A stretch of 64,000 nucleotides of DNA, taken from positions 1-64,000 of the forward strand of contig JAFRBK010000047.1 in the NCBI GenBank assembly GCA_017404985.1, written 5' to 3'. Of this stretch, positions 42,501-50,351 are shown one piece after another. A program made the translations under genes and the position numbers. This DNA comes from Clostridia bacterium. Lineage in GTDB: Bacteria > Bacillota > Clostridia > Christensenellales > Aristaeellaceae. Positions within the stretch are counted from its first letter, which is position 1, and every line of letters starts with the position of its first letter. The notes under the pieces were generated by a model, which worked only from the letters and a program-made list of their open reading frames with translations, was not told where the DNA came from and ran no database searches.

Positions 42501-44711
42501 CTGCAGCCCTTCTCGGACCTGTTGGCCATCTGCCCCACCCGGGGAGGCGAAATCCTGGGGGATACAATTCTGTCCGAGTGCTGTTCCCTCCCGCCGCTGG
42601 TTCCGCCCGCGGAAGCGGAAACCGGCCCGGAATCCGGTTCGGAATCATCTGATTCCCCCGCGGAGCCGGCGCAGCCTGCCCCCTCCGCCCCTGCCATTGC
42701 GGAGGATGCCCTGCTGCCGCCCCTGTCCCCTGGCTTTGCCTCCGCTCTCTGCCTCACGGCGGAAGGCCGCACGCTGTTGAAGCCGGGTTTTCTGGAGTTC
42801 AGGCGCCTGGAAACAGGTTCCATTCGTGTTTCTCTGAATCTGCAGGGCAATTTCCCGCTCTGCCTCTCCCGCACCTATGGTCCCGAAGAATTCCTGACCC
42901 TCTATTCCCATACTATGCCGACGGCGGCTGTCTGGCCGGATCTTCCCTTTGATCCGGAGCTGTGGCGTTCCTATTTTGTCTTCAGCCATACGGCCGAATC
43001 CATGCGCCTGTCGGTCCTCCTTCCGGATGGGTCAGAGTCTCCCCTCGGACGGGAAGCCGGATCCTCCGTCACCCGCCTGTCCGCCTGCCCCGTCTGCCTT
43101 TTTGTGCGCCGGGACGGGGACGCTGTCGCTGCTGTTCCGAATCTGCTTCCGAAGCCACAGCTGCCGGAAGGCGGCCCTGTCACCGTCTGCATTGATTTCG
43201 GCTCTTCCGCCTCCTCCGTCATTTTTTCCGGCCCCGGCGGAAGCTCGCCGATGCACGGCGCTTCCTCCGTCCGCACGCTCCTGTCCAATCCGGCCTCTGC
43301 CCGGGACCTGCTTCGCCGGGAGTTCCTTCCGGCGGTGCCGGTGTCTGCCCTGCTGCCCTCCGCGGTCCGCCTGCGGGATGGGGCCGATGGGGAACCTGTG
43401 CCTTTTCTCAGCGGCCTGATGCTGATGGCTTCCGGCCTTCAGGATGTCATGTCCCTGCCGTCCGTCTCCCTCTGGTCCTGCATGAAATGGGAAGACCCCG
43501 ATGGCGCAGCCATGTCCCTTTGCATGCATCAGGTCATGCTGCTCTCCGCTCTTCAGGCCCGCCTTTCCGGCGCCTCCTCCCTGCAGTGGCGTTTCGCGGT
43601 GCCCGATGAAATGGCCAGCGAAGGACGGGAAAAATGGGCCAATGCCCTCCGTGCTGCCGCAGCTTCCGTCATGGCGGAAAGCGGCTTCCCGCTTTCCGCC
43701 GGCACGGTTCCCCTGCTTTTTGCCTCCGAGTCCCAGGCCCTGGGCGCGTATTTCCGGCTCTGTGCTCCCGAGGATGCCCGCGGCGGGTTCATGGTGCTGG
43801 ACCTGGGGTCCTCCACGGCGGATATCTCCCTCTTCCTCCGGAACAGGGAAACGCCCGTCCGCACCTGCCAGGTGCCCCTCGGCATCCATTATATGGTGCT
43901 TCCTTCCCTGCTTCGTGACCCGGATCTCCTGTTCGCCGATTTCGGCTTTGTCCAGGACGAGCGGTTTATGAATGACTGCGCTCTGCTCCGGAATATCCTG
44001 GTGAAGGCGCAGTCAGACCCGGCGGCCCTCCGCCACGCCCGGCTGGCCCTGGACACGTTTATTGCGGATCATGCCGGCCTGCTGGTTTCCGCCGTCGGCC
44101 AGTCGGTCATGGCGGGGGCTCCCGGACGTCTGGCCTCCCTCCTGCTGCTTCATTTTTCCTGCCTGATGATGATGGCCGGCCTGATCCTGCTGCAGATGGC
44201 CGCGGACCCGAGCCGCAATGATTTCCTTCCGGACCAGATGAGCGTCTGCCTTTCCGGCCGTGGCGCCCTCTGGATTCAGTCCCTGCCCGATCCGGTCAAG
44301 GCCGGCCTCTGGCGTTTTCTCTCCATGTTCCGGAATCCGCGGATCGCTTCCCTCGCTCTCCTGTTCTCCGCCGAAAAGAAAATGGAAATCCCCGTCGGCC
44401 TGTCGGTGCTTTCGGAGGTCACCGACGGCCTCCCGCCGGCCGCGATGGTGCCCGCGTCCTTGGCCGTCCGTCCTGAAGAGCTGCTGCCGGAATTCCTGCT
44501 GCGGTTCCTCCGGGAGTTCCCGGCCTCCGCCGCCCTGCTGTTCAGGGATTTCTTCTCGAATGATTTTTATCATCCCTTTACGCCGCGGGGGGAAGCGATC
44601 ATCTCCTCCGCGATTTCCCAGGCCTTCTCGCTGCGGGAAACGCCGCGCCCCTACAGTGCCCTGTCCTCCTGGATCGGGATTTTGCTGGACCTGGTTCAGG
44701 AGAACCGCTGA
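39537..44711 (+). CDS. giant protein with C-terminal Hsp70/actin-type ATPase domain
   Basis: 1,724 residues from a TTG start (GAGGAAAAA upstream). No family recognised for the whole. N-terminal region (about 1-330) is Gly-rich at its start (VLMIGDGAGALLPMLCG), with an alpha/beta look faintly like tubulin/FtsZ-type nucleotide folds. A charged helical or coiled-coil part lies near 410-560, then a long Leu/Ser/Pro-rich stretch (560-1080) and an acidic Ser/Pro linker (about 1020-1060). From about 1213: phosphate-1 loop VTVCIDFGSSASSVIF, phosphate-2 loop FMVLDLGSSTADISLF (about 1416), and adenosine-type loop VCLSGRGALW (about 1570). These are the three ASKHA motifs in order, so ATP binding is likely. 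One possible membrane-like segment near 1537-1560. In one operon with galE and trmH-like genes. Confidence 0.82.
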   Translation: MKSYVLMIGDGAGALLPMLCGISAGMAGALPSLGIFHLSSREESSPYPRIAEDLNACHAAFDAAGEPFFPAAFSYASCAVSLPDIRELSGRPEDAELLSALRGRGLPLSFHTDWDAVSWVFSAMLSENHPSLAPFLSWVHQLQSIADQDRDLRLTLLFNPSDAFAAGAALALLPFLRARFSESTVFLSALAVCAPDSAGQDARGNCSSFLSAVRDRRLLRRLETEPTRGADAFWLLSLPASLQADPGPLLGLSACRVLGVLSSPDKVPPCGLHTRFLPGTLAWKALGPEATPVFSFIRTSVWFLADVSPLFCPTANRTVVPRNSFSRLLQKTISAHPGVRGCFSSLDRSLRLILSELVALLRFLPAELRDPETNDARWASAVSACGRAVTTASELDVSRAEAEESGLDRVMPVHRVSLEDTEEERLLRRLDEMEDQLAQDLAKRDQAFTRLGGARSAQVLLDCRARCVSAGKKARTLFRELMDAPGTEHLAIASTERRIRLLDAAIARCDEDWETFFREELFARPAAGMPADLPDRLLHPEVLSLLEQVLRENDASEKSLREHLADFLPGHPLSDEKQLLKKLMKSKLLSESSSPADVFAAMNRVVREEADAVRWSLAGSCPDLPLLPDCYADPAPVSLSALVSLLPAPAAEADASSLRGLYALLALLQYRRPSAGDPVLSVSRLSAGQSPLVAAWLSSADAEEVQILSLKKGEDSQPFALLLPGRAFRPAKWTEAHQRLVPPFVSWFSREDGRFLDPCSLLCETDRDLLLRHLSAVLKALPEEDASSPLRGFVSSFHDALQAASPSLDTDHLSVRLRAVCGLPDLPSYRESLCRIECRYEHGLSLDAVASCLSGADCPALSVSPDAVDVLYSWRGIIFARENPVALLSSVPFPEEDFVLKTLAQECDTLDLFSDDYRDALVRNLLLLREKCPDADPDCLSILNRLLEESGKPIEEKVTKLSWPWDPKSPSVITLFSECLGDSLSGPSLQPFSDLLAICPTRGGEILGDTILSECCSLPPLVPPAEAETGPESGSESSDSPAEPAQPAPSAPAIAEDALLPPLSPGFASALCLTAEGRTLLKPGFLEFRRLETGSIRVSLNLQGNFPLCLSRTYGPEEFLTLYSHTMPTAAVWPDLPFDPELWRSYFVFSHTAESMRLSVLLPDGSESPLGREAGSSVTRLSACPVCLFVRRDGDAVAAVPNLLPKPQLPEGGPVTVCIDFGSSASSVIFSGPGGSSPMHGASSVRTLLSNPASARDLLRREFLPAVPVSALLPSAVRLRDGADGEPVPFLSGLMLMASGLQDVMSLPSVSLWSCMKWEDPDGAAMSLCMHQVMLLSALQARLSGASSLQWRFAVPDEMASEGREKWANALRAAAASVMAESGFPLSAGTVPLLFASESQALGAYFRLCAPEDARGGFMVLDLGSSTADISLFLRNRETPVRTCQVPLGIHYMVLPSLLRDPDLLFADFGFVQDERFMNDCALLRNILVKAQSDPAALRHARLALDTFIADHAGLLVSAVGQSVMAGAPGRLASLLLLHFSCLMMMAGLILLQMAADPSRNDFLPDQMSVCLSGRGALWIQSLPDPVKAGLWRFLSMFRNPRIASLALLFSAEKKMEIPVGLSVLSEVTDGLPPAAMVPASLAVRPEELLPEFLLRFLREFPASAALLFRDFFSNDFYHPFTPRGEAIISSAISQAFSLRETPRPYSALSSWIGILLDLVQENR

Positions 44712-44733
44712 TGCTCCGGGAGGTGGATGAGCA

Positions 44734-45489
44734 ATGGAAACCATAACGTCTGTGAAAAATCCCAGGGTCCTCGCCTGGCGATCCCTGAAGGACCGCAAGG
44801 GCCGCCTGGAGGAATCCGCTTTTCTGGTCGAAGGCGCCCGCATGGTTCAGGAGGCGCTGGCCTCTTCCTTTGAGGTGAAATCCCTCCTCCTCCGGGAGGA
44901 CTATCCGCAGCCGGACGGCATCCCCTCCGGCTGCAGGGTGTTCCGCCTGTCGGATCATGTGTTTCAGTCCGTCTGCGATACCCGTACGCCCCAGGGTATC
45001 GCCGCCGTGCTCTCCCTGTGCGCCCGGCCCGCTGAAGGCCCTCGGCTGCTGGCCCTCGACGGGGTCCAGGACCCCGGTAATGTGGGTACCATGGTCCGCA
45101 CGGCGGATGCCGCCGGCTTCAGCGGCGTGCTCTTCAGCCCGGACTGTGCCGACCTCTTCTCCCCGAAAGTGCTGCGTTCCACCATGGGCAGCGTGTTCCG
45201 CCTGGGCTTTTCCTTCCCTTCCTCCCTGCCGGATGCGCTGGAGGAATTAAAAAAGAAAGGCTTTTCCATTCTTTCCTCCCAGCTGGACGGAGAGCCTTTC
45301 TTTGAAAGAAAGCAGGTTTCGCCTTCCTTTGTCCTGATTGTCGGCAATGAGGGAAACGGTATTTCTGGCCCGGTCAAAGACGCCGCTACCCATCATCTTC
45401 GCCTGCCGATGGCCGGCGGCGCCGAATCCCTGAATGCCGCGGTGGCCGCGGGAATTATGATGTACGACCTTGTCCGCGATTCCTTCTGA
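44734..45489 (+). CDS. SpoU/TrmH-family RNA 2'-O-ribose methyltransferase
   Basis: 251 residues. N-terminal RNA-binding substrate domain (about 1-85) and SPOUT knot domain: ALDGVQDPGNVGTMVRTADAAG (motif 1), VLIVGNEGNGIS (motif 2), LPMAGGAESLNAAVAAGIMMY (motif 3). Similar to RlmB/TsnR-like proteins acting on 23S rRNA; the target base is unknown. 22 bp after the giant ASKHA gene, so probably the last gene of that operon. Confidence 0.93.
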   Translation: METITSVKNPRVLAWRSLKDRKGRLEESAFLVEGARMVQEALASSFEVKSLLLREDYPQPDGIPSGCRVFRLSDHVFQSVCDTRTPQGIAAVLSLCARPAEGPRLLALDGVQDPGNVGTMVRTADAAGFSGVLFSPDCADLFSPKVLRSTMGSVFRLGFSFPSSLPDALEELKKKGFSILSSQLDGEPFFERKQVSPSFVLIVGNEGNGISGPVKDAATHHLRLPMAGGAESLNAAVAAGIMMYDLVRDSF

Positions 45490-45491
45490 TT

Positions 45492-46934
45492 TTAAAAATG
45501 CAGGTGTTCCGTAAACAGGCGGTTGAATGCGGGATCCCCGCCCAGCAGCACAGGCTTTGCCCGGGAAGCGATTTCCCGGATTCTTTTTTTGCTGTTTTCG
45601 TCCCGCAGCATGGCGGCGCCCCGGATCGCCGCGTTCCCGATTTCTTCGGCGATGGCGGGAAAGGCCGCTGGAATCAGCCCGATACCCGCCGCGTTTACCA
45701 GGTTCATCCGGCTCCCGAACCCGCCGCACAGATAGGCTTTCCGGATCTCCTTCCACGCCGTTCCCGAGGCGTTCATCAGCATCTCCATGCCCGCGTTCAG
45801 CGCGGCCTTGGCCAGCAGCACGCTCTGCACGTCCTCCTGGTACAGGCGGACGCCTTCCGCCAGCGACATCGGCTCCTCCATACGGCCGTCCGTCCCGATC
45901 AGCTTCAGGCCGAGGCCGCAGGCCACCGCGTCGATCACGCCGGATCCGCACAGTCCCGTTGCCTTTTCCCCGCCGATGGTCCGGACGGTAATACCGTTTC
46001 CGCCCGCCGAAACCCGGTCAATGGCGCCCGGCCGGGCCCCGCACCCGTTCCGGATGCCGACACCCTCCAGCGCCGGCCCCATCGCAACGGAGGTGGCATA
46101 CAGGACGCCGTTTTTCCACAGCGCCAGCTCCCCGTTGGTGCCCAGGTCGCAAAGCAGGGCCGTCTCCGCCCGGTCGCACATGCCGGAAGCCAGCACGGCG
46201 CAGGCCAGATCCGCCCCGATAAACCCGTGGATGCAGGGCGGCAGATAGGCTGCCCTTCCCAGGAAGGGAATCGTCTCGTCAAACCGGTGGTCCGGTTCAA
46301 ACGGCGCCTTACCCATCGCTTCCGGGTTCCTGCCGGTCAGCAGATAGAGCATCGTGGTGTTTCCGGTAATGGCCCATTGCGTAATCCGTTCCGCTTCGCC
46401 GCTGCTCCGGGCCAGCTTTGCCAGGGTGTCCTGCGCGTCCCGCTGCAGGCGTTCGCCGCCGTGCTCCAGCGCGTAACTGATTCTCCCCAGCACGTCGTCG
46501 GCGACGCTTCTCTGCGGATTCTCCGCCCCGGCGGAAAAAAAAGGAAGCGGGTCGTTTCCCCGGTACAGGCTCAGAACGATGGTGGTGGTTCCGAGGTCCG
46601 CGGCAGCGAATACATCCGCAGGGCTTGTTAAAGGATGAGATGATGCCGTCCGGTCCTTCAGAATGATGATGTCCGGTTTGCTTTCCAGCTTCAGTTCGGC
46701 ATCGCCGTTCAGCCGGGTCAGGCAGGACAGCCGCTGCCCGGCTTCTTTCTCCCGCGGCGTCATGTCGGAAAGGCGGCCTGTGATCGCAATGCCGCATTGT
46801 CCGCATGTTCCCCGCCCACCGCATGGGTGCTCAAAAGGAACGCCCCCGGCCGCGAGCACTTCCCGCACGGTCGGCGTTCCCTCAAATGCCACCGTCTCCG
46901 TTTGTCCGTCCCTGTGAATTGTCAGTACCGGCAT
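45492..46934 (-). CDS. 2Fe-2S ferredoxin-ASKHA protein (RACo-like, DUF4445)
   Basis: 480 residues. N-terminal plant-type ferredoxin (about 1-80) with cysteines in CGGRGTCGQC and a later LSCLTRL. Then an ASKHA ATPase: AADLGTTTIVLSLYRG, TGNTTMLYLLTG, LCDLGTNGELAL, YLCGGFGSRMNL. Proteins of this type (RACo, RamA) use ATP to reduce the cobalt of corrinoid methyltransferases back to Co(I). No corrinoid protein or methyltransferase gene is in the window, so the partner is elsewhere. 2 bp from the convergent trmH-like stop. Confidence 0.9.
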   Translation of the reverse strand: MPVLTIHRDGQTETVAFEGTPTVREVLAAGGVPFEHPCGGRGTCGQCGIAITGRLSDMTPREKEAGQRLSCLTRLNGDAELKLESKPDIIILKDRTASSHPLTSPADVFAAADLGTTTIVLSLYRGNDPLPFFSAGAENPQRSVADDVLGRISYALEHGGERLQRDAQDTLAKLARSSGEAERITQWAITGNTTMLYLLTGRNPEAMGKAPFEPDHRFDETIPFLGRAAYLPPCIHGFIGADLACAVLASGMCDRAETALLCDLGTNGELALWKNGVLYATSVAMGPALEGVGIRNGCGARPGAIDRVSAGGNGITVRTIGGEKATGLCGSGVIDAVACGLGLKLIGTDGRMEEPMSLAEGVRLYQEDVQSVLLAKAALNAGMEMLMNASGTAWKEIRKAYLCGGFGSRMNLVNAAGIGLIPAAFPAIAEEIGNAAIRGAAMLRDENSKKRIREIASRAKPVLLGGDPAFNRLFTEHLHF

Positions 46935-46965
46935 GGGTCCGCTGTTCCTCCCGCAGGTTTTCCTC

Positions 46966-47982
46966 TTATGGTGTTGTCAACCGAGACAGGGTTTTCATCT
47001 GGATGTTGTCTTCGGCCTCGCCTTCCCGCAGCCGCCGGGCTGCCACCACCAGCCGCTGGTCGTCGTCGGATGTGCAGGTAATCAGCAGCAGCAGCTGGTC
47101 CTTCGCGGAAACATCCGTCACCGATCCGGTCATGTCGCAGGCAATCAGGCTGTTCAGCGCCTCCTGGCGCACACCTTCGTCCAGGGAGGTCAGGGCATAC
47201 AGGTCCGCAAACCGGGCGGTTCCGCGAACGATGCTGATCTGTCCGACGGCGAACACCACAAATGTCCCTTCCTCGTACAGGGTATCGCATGTAATGATCC
47301 GGTGTTTGTAAGCGTATCCGGACTGTTCGAATTTTTTCAGGTTGCCGAACATGGCCCCGGTCTTCATGTTGTGCCCGTACAGCAGCAGGCACGGCGGCCG
47401 GTCCAGCAGGGAGATCCCTTCGTCCAGGAAAATCGCGCCGTTGACGTTTCGGTTCCCCATGGCGTCGTGGTTCAGGAAAAAGGTGTTGTCCTTCTGCACG
47501 ACAGCCTCATCCACCCCGTCCAGCTTCAGCCATCCCATGATGTATCCGCTCTTTTTCCGCAGATTCTGGAATCGGGAGGAAACCTTCAGCTTCGGATTGT
47601 CGGGATACCGGTTTCCGAAGGCCTGGGCGGCCTTTTCGTCCGTTTCGGGCGTAGGCGCCTCCGTCGGGGCAGCCGTGTTCGCGGGTGCCTGCGTTGCGGT
47701 TTCCGCCGGTTCCGGCGTGCCGGTCGGATTCTGCGTCCCGCCTTCCGCCTCAGCTGTGGCCTCGGGAATGTCTGTAGCCTCCCAGGCGTCCCTGAGCTCC
47801 TGGGATGTCTTCCGGGAATTCAGCAGATCCAGCCCATACCCGCCCAGGCGGATCAGGCTGTAGATCACCATGCCGGAAAACACAACGAGCAGGATAACAC
47901 GAAGCAGGCGGCTGCGCTGCTCGCGCTGCCGCCCTGCTTCCTGTTCAGCTTTCCGCTGTTGCTCTTCCGGTATATAGGGCAT
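46966..47982 (-). CDS. srtB: class B sortase
   Basis: 338 residues. Cytoplasmic Glu/Gln/Arg-rich start, one N-terminal membrane helix (about 26-50), a Thr/Ala/Glu/Pro-rich linker (60-105), then the sortase domain. Catalytic His in LLYGHNMKTG, Cys in LLITCTSDDD and Arg in DQRLVVAARR. Class B enzymes attach haem-uptake or pilus-type proteins to the wall through NPxTx motifs; no such substrate is seen nearby. The gene symbol reflects class only. 28 bp upstream of the membrane protein on the same strand. Confidence 0.92.
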   Translation of the reverse strand: MPYIPEEQQRKAEQEAGRQREQRSRLLRVILLVVFSGMVIYSLIRLGGYGLDLLNSRKTSQELRDAWEATDIPEATAEAEGGTQNPTGTPEPAETATQAPANTAAPTEAPTPETDEKAAQAFGNRYPDNPKLKVSSRFQNLRKKSGYIMGWLKLDGVDEAVVQKDNTFFLNHDAMGNRNVNGAIFLDEGISLLDRPPCLLLYGHNMKTGAMFGNLKKFEQSGYAYKHRIITCDTLYEEGTFVVFAVGQISIVRGTARFADLYALTSLDEGVRQEALNSLIACDMTGSVTDVSAKDQLLLLITCTSDDDQRLVVAARRLREGEAEDNIQMKTLSRLTTP

Positions 47983-48010
47983 ATTTCATTCCTGCCTTGA
48001 GAGGGTAAAT

Positions 48011-48994
48011 TCAGACTTCTGTTTGTAGCTTCGCAAATTTCGGGGAAATCCGGGCGATGGAGGCGTAGGTCTCTTCCGTCGGCAGGTCCTGCATACCGGA
48101 GGCCATGTAGTTCCGCAGAACCCCAACCAGCACAAAGGGCCGGATGAACGTGCTGTGGAGGAAGGACCAGATGATCAGCCCGCAGAGCACGGCCGCCGCA
48201 ATCATCAGGCTGTTCGGGTTGGTGATGATGTCGCGTACGGCGTTGCTGGTCGTGGTGGTATCGCCGCGTGCGATGGACTCGGTGATTTCCTTCGCCAGCC
48301 TCTCAAACAACTGCGGGAAATTCTTCAGAATCAGATACGCAATCCCGAAGAACGCGCCGCCGATCACAATCAGGGAAGCCAGGCCGATTCCGAAAATCCG
48401 CCCCATGTTCTTGAAGAAGGTCTTCCCGTGTTTGAAGAAGATGCCTGCGCCCTGCAGGGTGGCCTTCGTAGCCTTCTCTTCCTTTCGGTAGAAAACCCAT
48501 CCGAGGCAGCAGTCGCACAGGTAGGAGATAATCGTGTTGATCACGCCGGATACAGCGGAGCCGACCGCATTCCCTGTGTCTCCCCCGATGTTCTCCCCCA
48601 GCTTGGAAATGGCTCTTCCGATCTGGTTGAAAATGCCCTTGATCAGGCCGGTCACGGCAAAGAAGCCTGCGACGGTGGCAAACCGTTCCTTCACAATCTT
48701 CTTTCCTTCGCCGATCACGTCCTCCGGCAGTTCCCCTTCGGTCACACCCTTGGTCATCATGGCAATCTGCCCCGCCTTATAGGTATAGGAAATGAATCGG
48801 GTCACGATAGCCAGCAGAATCAGGCCGACTGTGAAACCGACGCCCAGTCCGATCAGGCCTTTGTTCCATACTTTTTCCGCTCCGTAGAATCCCGCCGCGG
48901 TAACTGCGGCCAGCATCAGAAAGCAGATCATGTCCCACCCAAGCCTGCGGAGGGAAAACCCGAGCGTCAGTTGGTAAATCTTTTTGTTGTCCAT
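48011..48994 (-). CDS. hypothetical multi-pass membrane protein
   Basis: 327 residues from ATG 48994 (GGAGGTG upstream). Hydrophobic segments at about 18-36, 47-68, 105-125, 158-182 (VINTIISYLCDCCLGWVFYRK), 200-228 and 265-290. A C-terminal NYMASGMQDLPTEETYASIARISPKFAKLQ is conserved-looking. Likely in one transcription unit with sortase B. No family motif recognised. Confidence 0.75.
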   Translation of the reverse strand: MDNKKIYQLTLGFSLRRLGWDMICFLMLAAVTAAGFYGAEKVWNKGLIGLGVGFTVGLILLAIVTRFISYTYKAGQIAMMTKGVTEGELPEDVIGEGKKIVKERFATVAGFFAVTGLIKGIFNQIGRAISKLGENIGGDTGNAVGSAVSGVINTIISYLCDCCLGWVFYRKEEKATKATLQGAGIFFKHGKTFFKNMGRIFGIGLASLIVIGGAFFGIAYLILKNFPQLFERLAKEITESIARGDTTTTSNAVRDIITNPNSLMIAAAVLCGLIIWSFLHSTFIRPFVLVGVLRNYMASGMQDLPTEETYASIARISPKFAKLQTEV

Positions 48995-49107
48995 GCAGTA
49001 CACCTCCGGATTGGTGTTATTCACCTGTCCGGCAAGGACAGGCGAATGCCCTGTTTCCCGTTTATTTTATAAAGTTTCCCGCCCTGTGTCAACCGACTCA
49101 TCTTATG

Positions 49108-49136
49108 TTGCACCAGATATGCAAACATGGTATGAT
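49108..49136 (+). promoter_or_regulatory. promoter of the DUF362 gene
   Basis: TTGCAC (49108-49113), 17-bp spacer, TATGAT (49131-49136), 44 bp before the ATG. Confidence 0.7.
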
Positions 49137-49179
49137 TCCAGTAACGGTTTGTTTTGATTTTTTATACGGAGGGTGAATC

Positions 49180-50301
49180 ATGGATAAAGCAAAAGTATTC
49201 TTCACCGATTTCAGGACCCAGCTGGATGTCAGCCAGGGTGTCAAGCTGCAGCGTCTCTGCCGCCGGGCCGGCATCGCGCAGATTGATTTCGAGGGGAAAT
49301 TCGTCGCCATTAAGATGCATTTCGGCGAACTGGGCAATTATTCCTATCTGCGCCCGAATTATGTGAAGGCTGTGGCTGACCTGATCAAGGAGCTGGGCGG
49401 CAAGCCTTTCCTGACGGATTGCAACACGCTCTATCCCGGCAGCCGCAAGAACGCGGTGGACCATCTGTATAATGCGGAAGTCAATGGCTTCAACAGCGTC
49501 ACCACAGGCTGCTATGTCATCATCGCCGACGGCCTGAAAGGGCTGGATGAAGCGGAAATCCCCGTCCCCAACGGAGAATTTTGCAAAACAGCCCTGGTCG
49601 GCCGCGCACTGTATGATGCGGATGTCATCGTTTCCCTCTCCCATTTCAAGGGCCATGAAATGACCGGCTTCGGCGGCGCCATCAAGAATATCGGCATGGG
49701 CGGCGGCAGCCGTGCCGGCAAAATGGTCCAGCATAACGAGGGCAAGCCTGTCGTGGATCCCTCCCTGTGCCGCAGCTGTAAAAGGTGCGCCCGGGAGTGC
49801 GGCTCCAATGCCATCTCCTACGAAAGCGGCAAGGCGTATATTGACCAGGACCTGTGCAAAGGCTGCGGCCGGTGCATCGGCGCCTGCGGGTTTGATGCCA
49901 TCGGCACCGCCTTCGATTCCGCCGCCGAAAGGCTCTGCTGCAAAATGGCGGAATATACCGCAGCTATTGTGAATAACAAACCCGCCTTCCATATCACCCT
50001 GATTATGGATGTCTCCCCGAACTGTGACTGCCACGGCGAAAACGATGCCCCCATTCTCCCGAACATCGGCATGCTGGCTTCCTTTGACCCGGTCGCCCTG
50101 GACCAGGCCTGCGCCGATCTCTGCCTGGCCGCTGAGCCGGTCCGCAACAGCCAGCTGGGAGACCATCTTGCCCAGGAAGGCTGGCATCATCACCATGACC
50201 ATTTCCTGGACAGCAACCCCAATGTCCATTGGAAGGAAACGCTGGAGCACGGTGAAAAAATCGGCCTCGGCACCCGGAATTATGAACTGGTCAGAATCTG
50301 A
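49180..50301 (+). CDS. DUF362 protein with two 4Fe-4S clusters
   Basis: 373 residues. DUF362 part (about 1-190 and 250-373): IKMHFGELGNYSYLRP, CNTLYPGSRKN, SHFKGHEMTGFGGAIKNIGMG. Inserted ferredoxin (about 190-240): CRSCKRCARECG and CKGCGRCIGACG. The family is common in anaerobes and of unknown activity, presumably a redox protein. A His-rich stretch (GWHHHHDHF, about 330) is notable. Own promoter; followed by the pyrophosphatase gene 50 bp later. Confidence 0.92.
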   Translation: MDKAKVFFTDFRTQLDVSQGVKLQRLCRRAGIAQIDFEGKFVAIKMHFGELGNYSYLRPNYVKAVADLIKELGGKPFLTDCNTLYPGSRKNAVDHLYNAEVNGFNSVTTGCYVIIADGLKGLDEAEIPVPNGEFCKTALVGRALYDADVIVSLSHFKGHEMTGFGGAIKNIGMGGGSRAGKMVQHNEGKPVVDPSLCRSCKRCARECGSNAISYESGKAYIDQDLCKGCGRCIGACGFDAIGTAFDSAAERLCCKMAEYTAAIVNNKPAFHITLIMDVSPNCDCHGENDAPILPNIGMLASFDPVALDQACADLCLAAEPVRNSQLGDHLAQEGWHHHHDHFLDSNPNVHWKETLEHGEKIGLGTRNYELVRI

Positions 50302-50351
50302 CCCTGGTTCATCATCTGATGCTGACAGATAGAATTGAAGGAGGGGCCATC

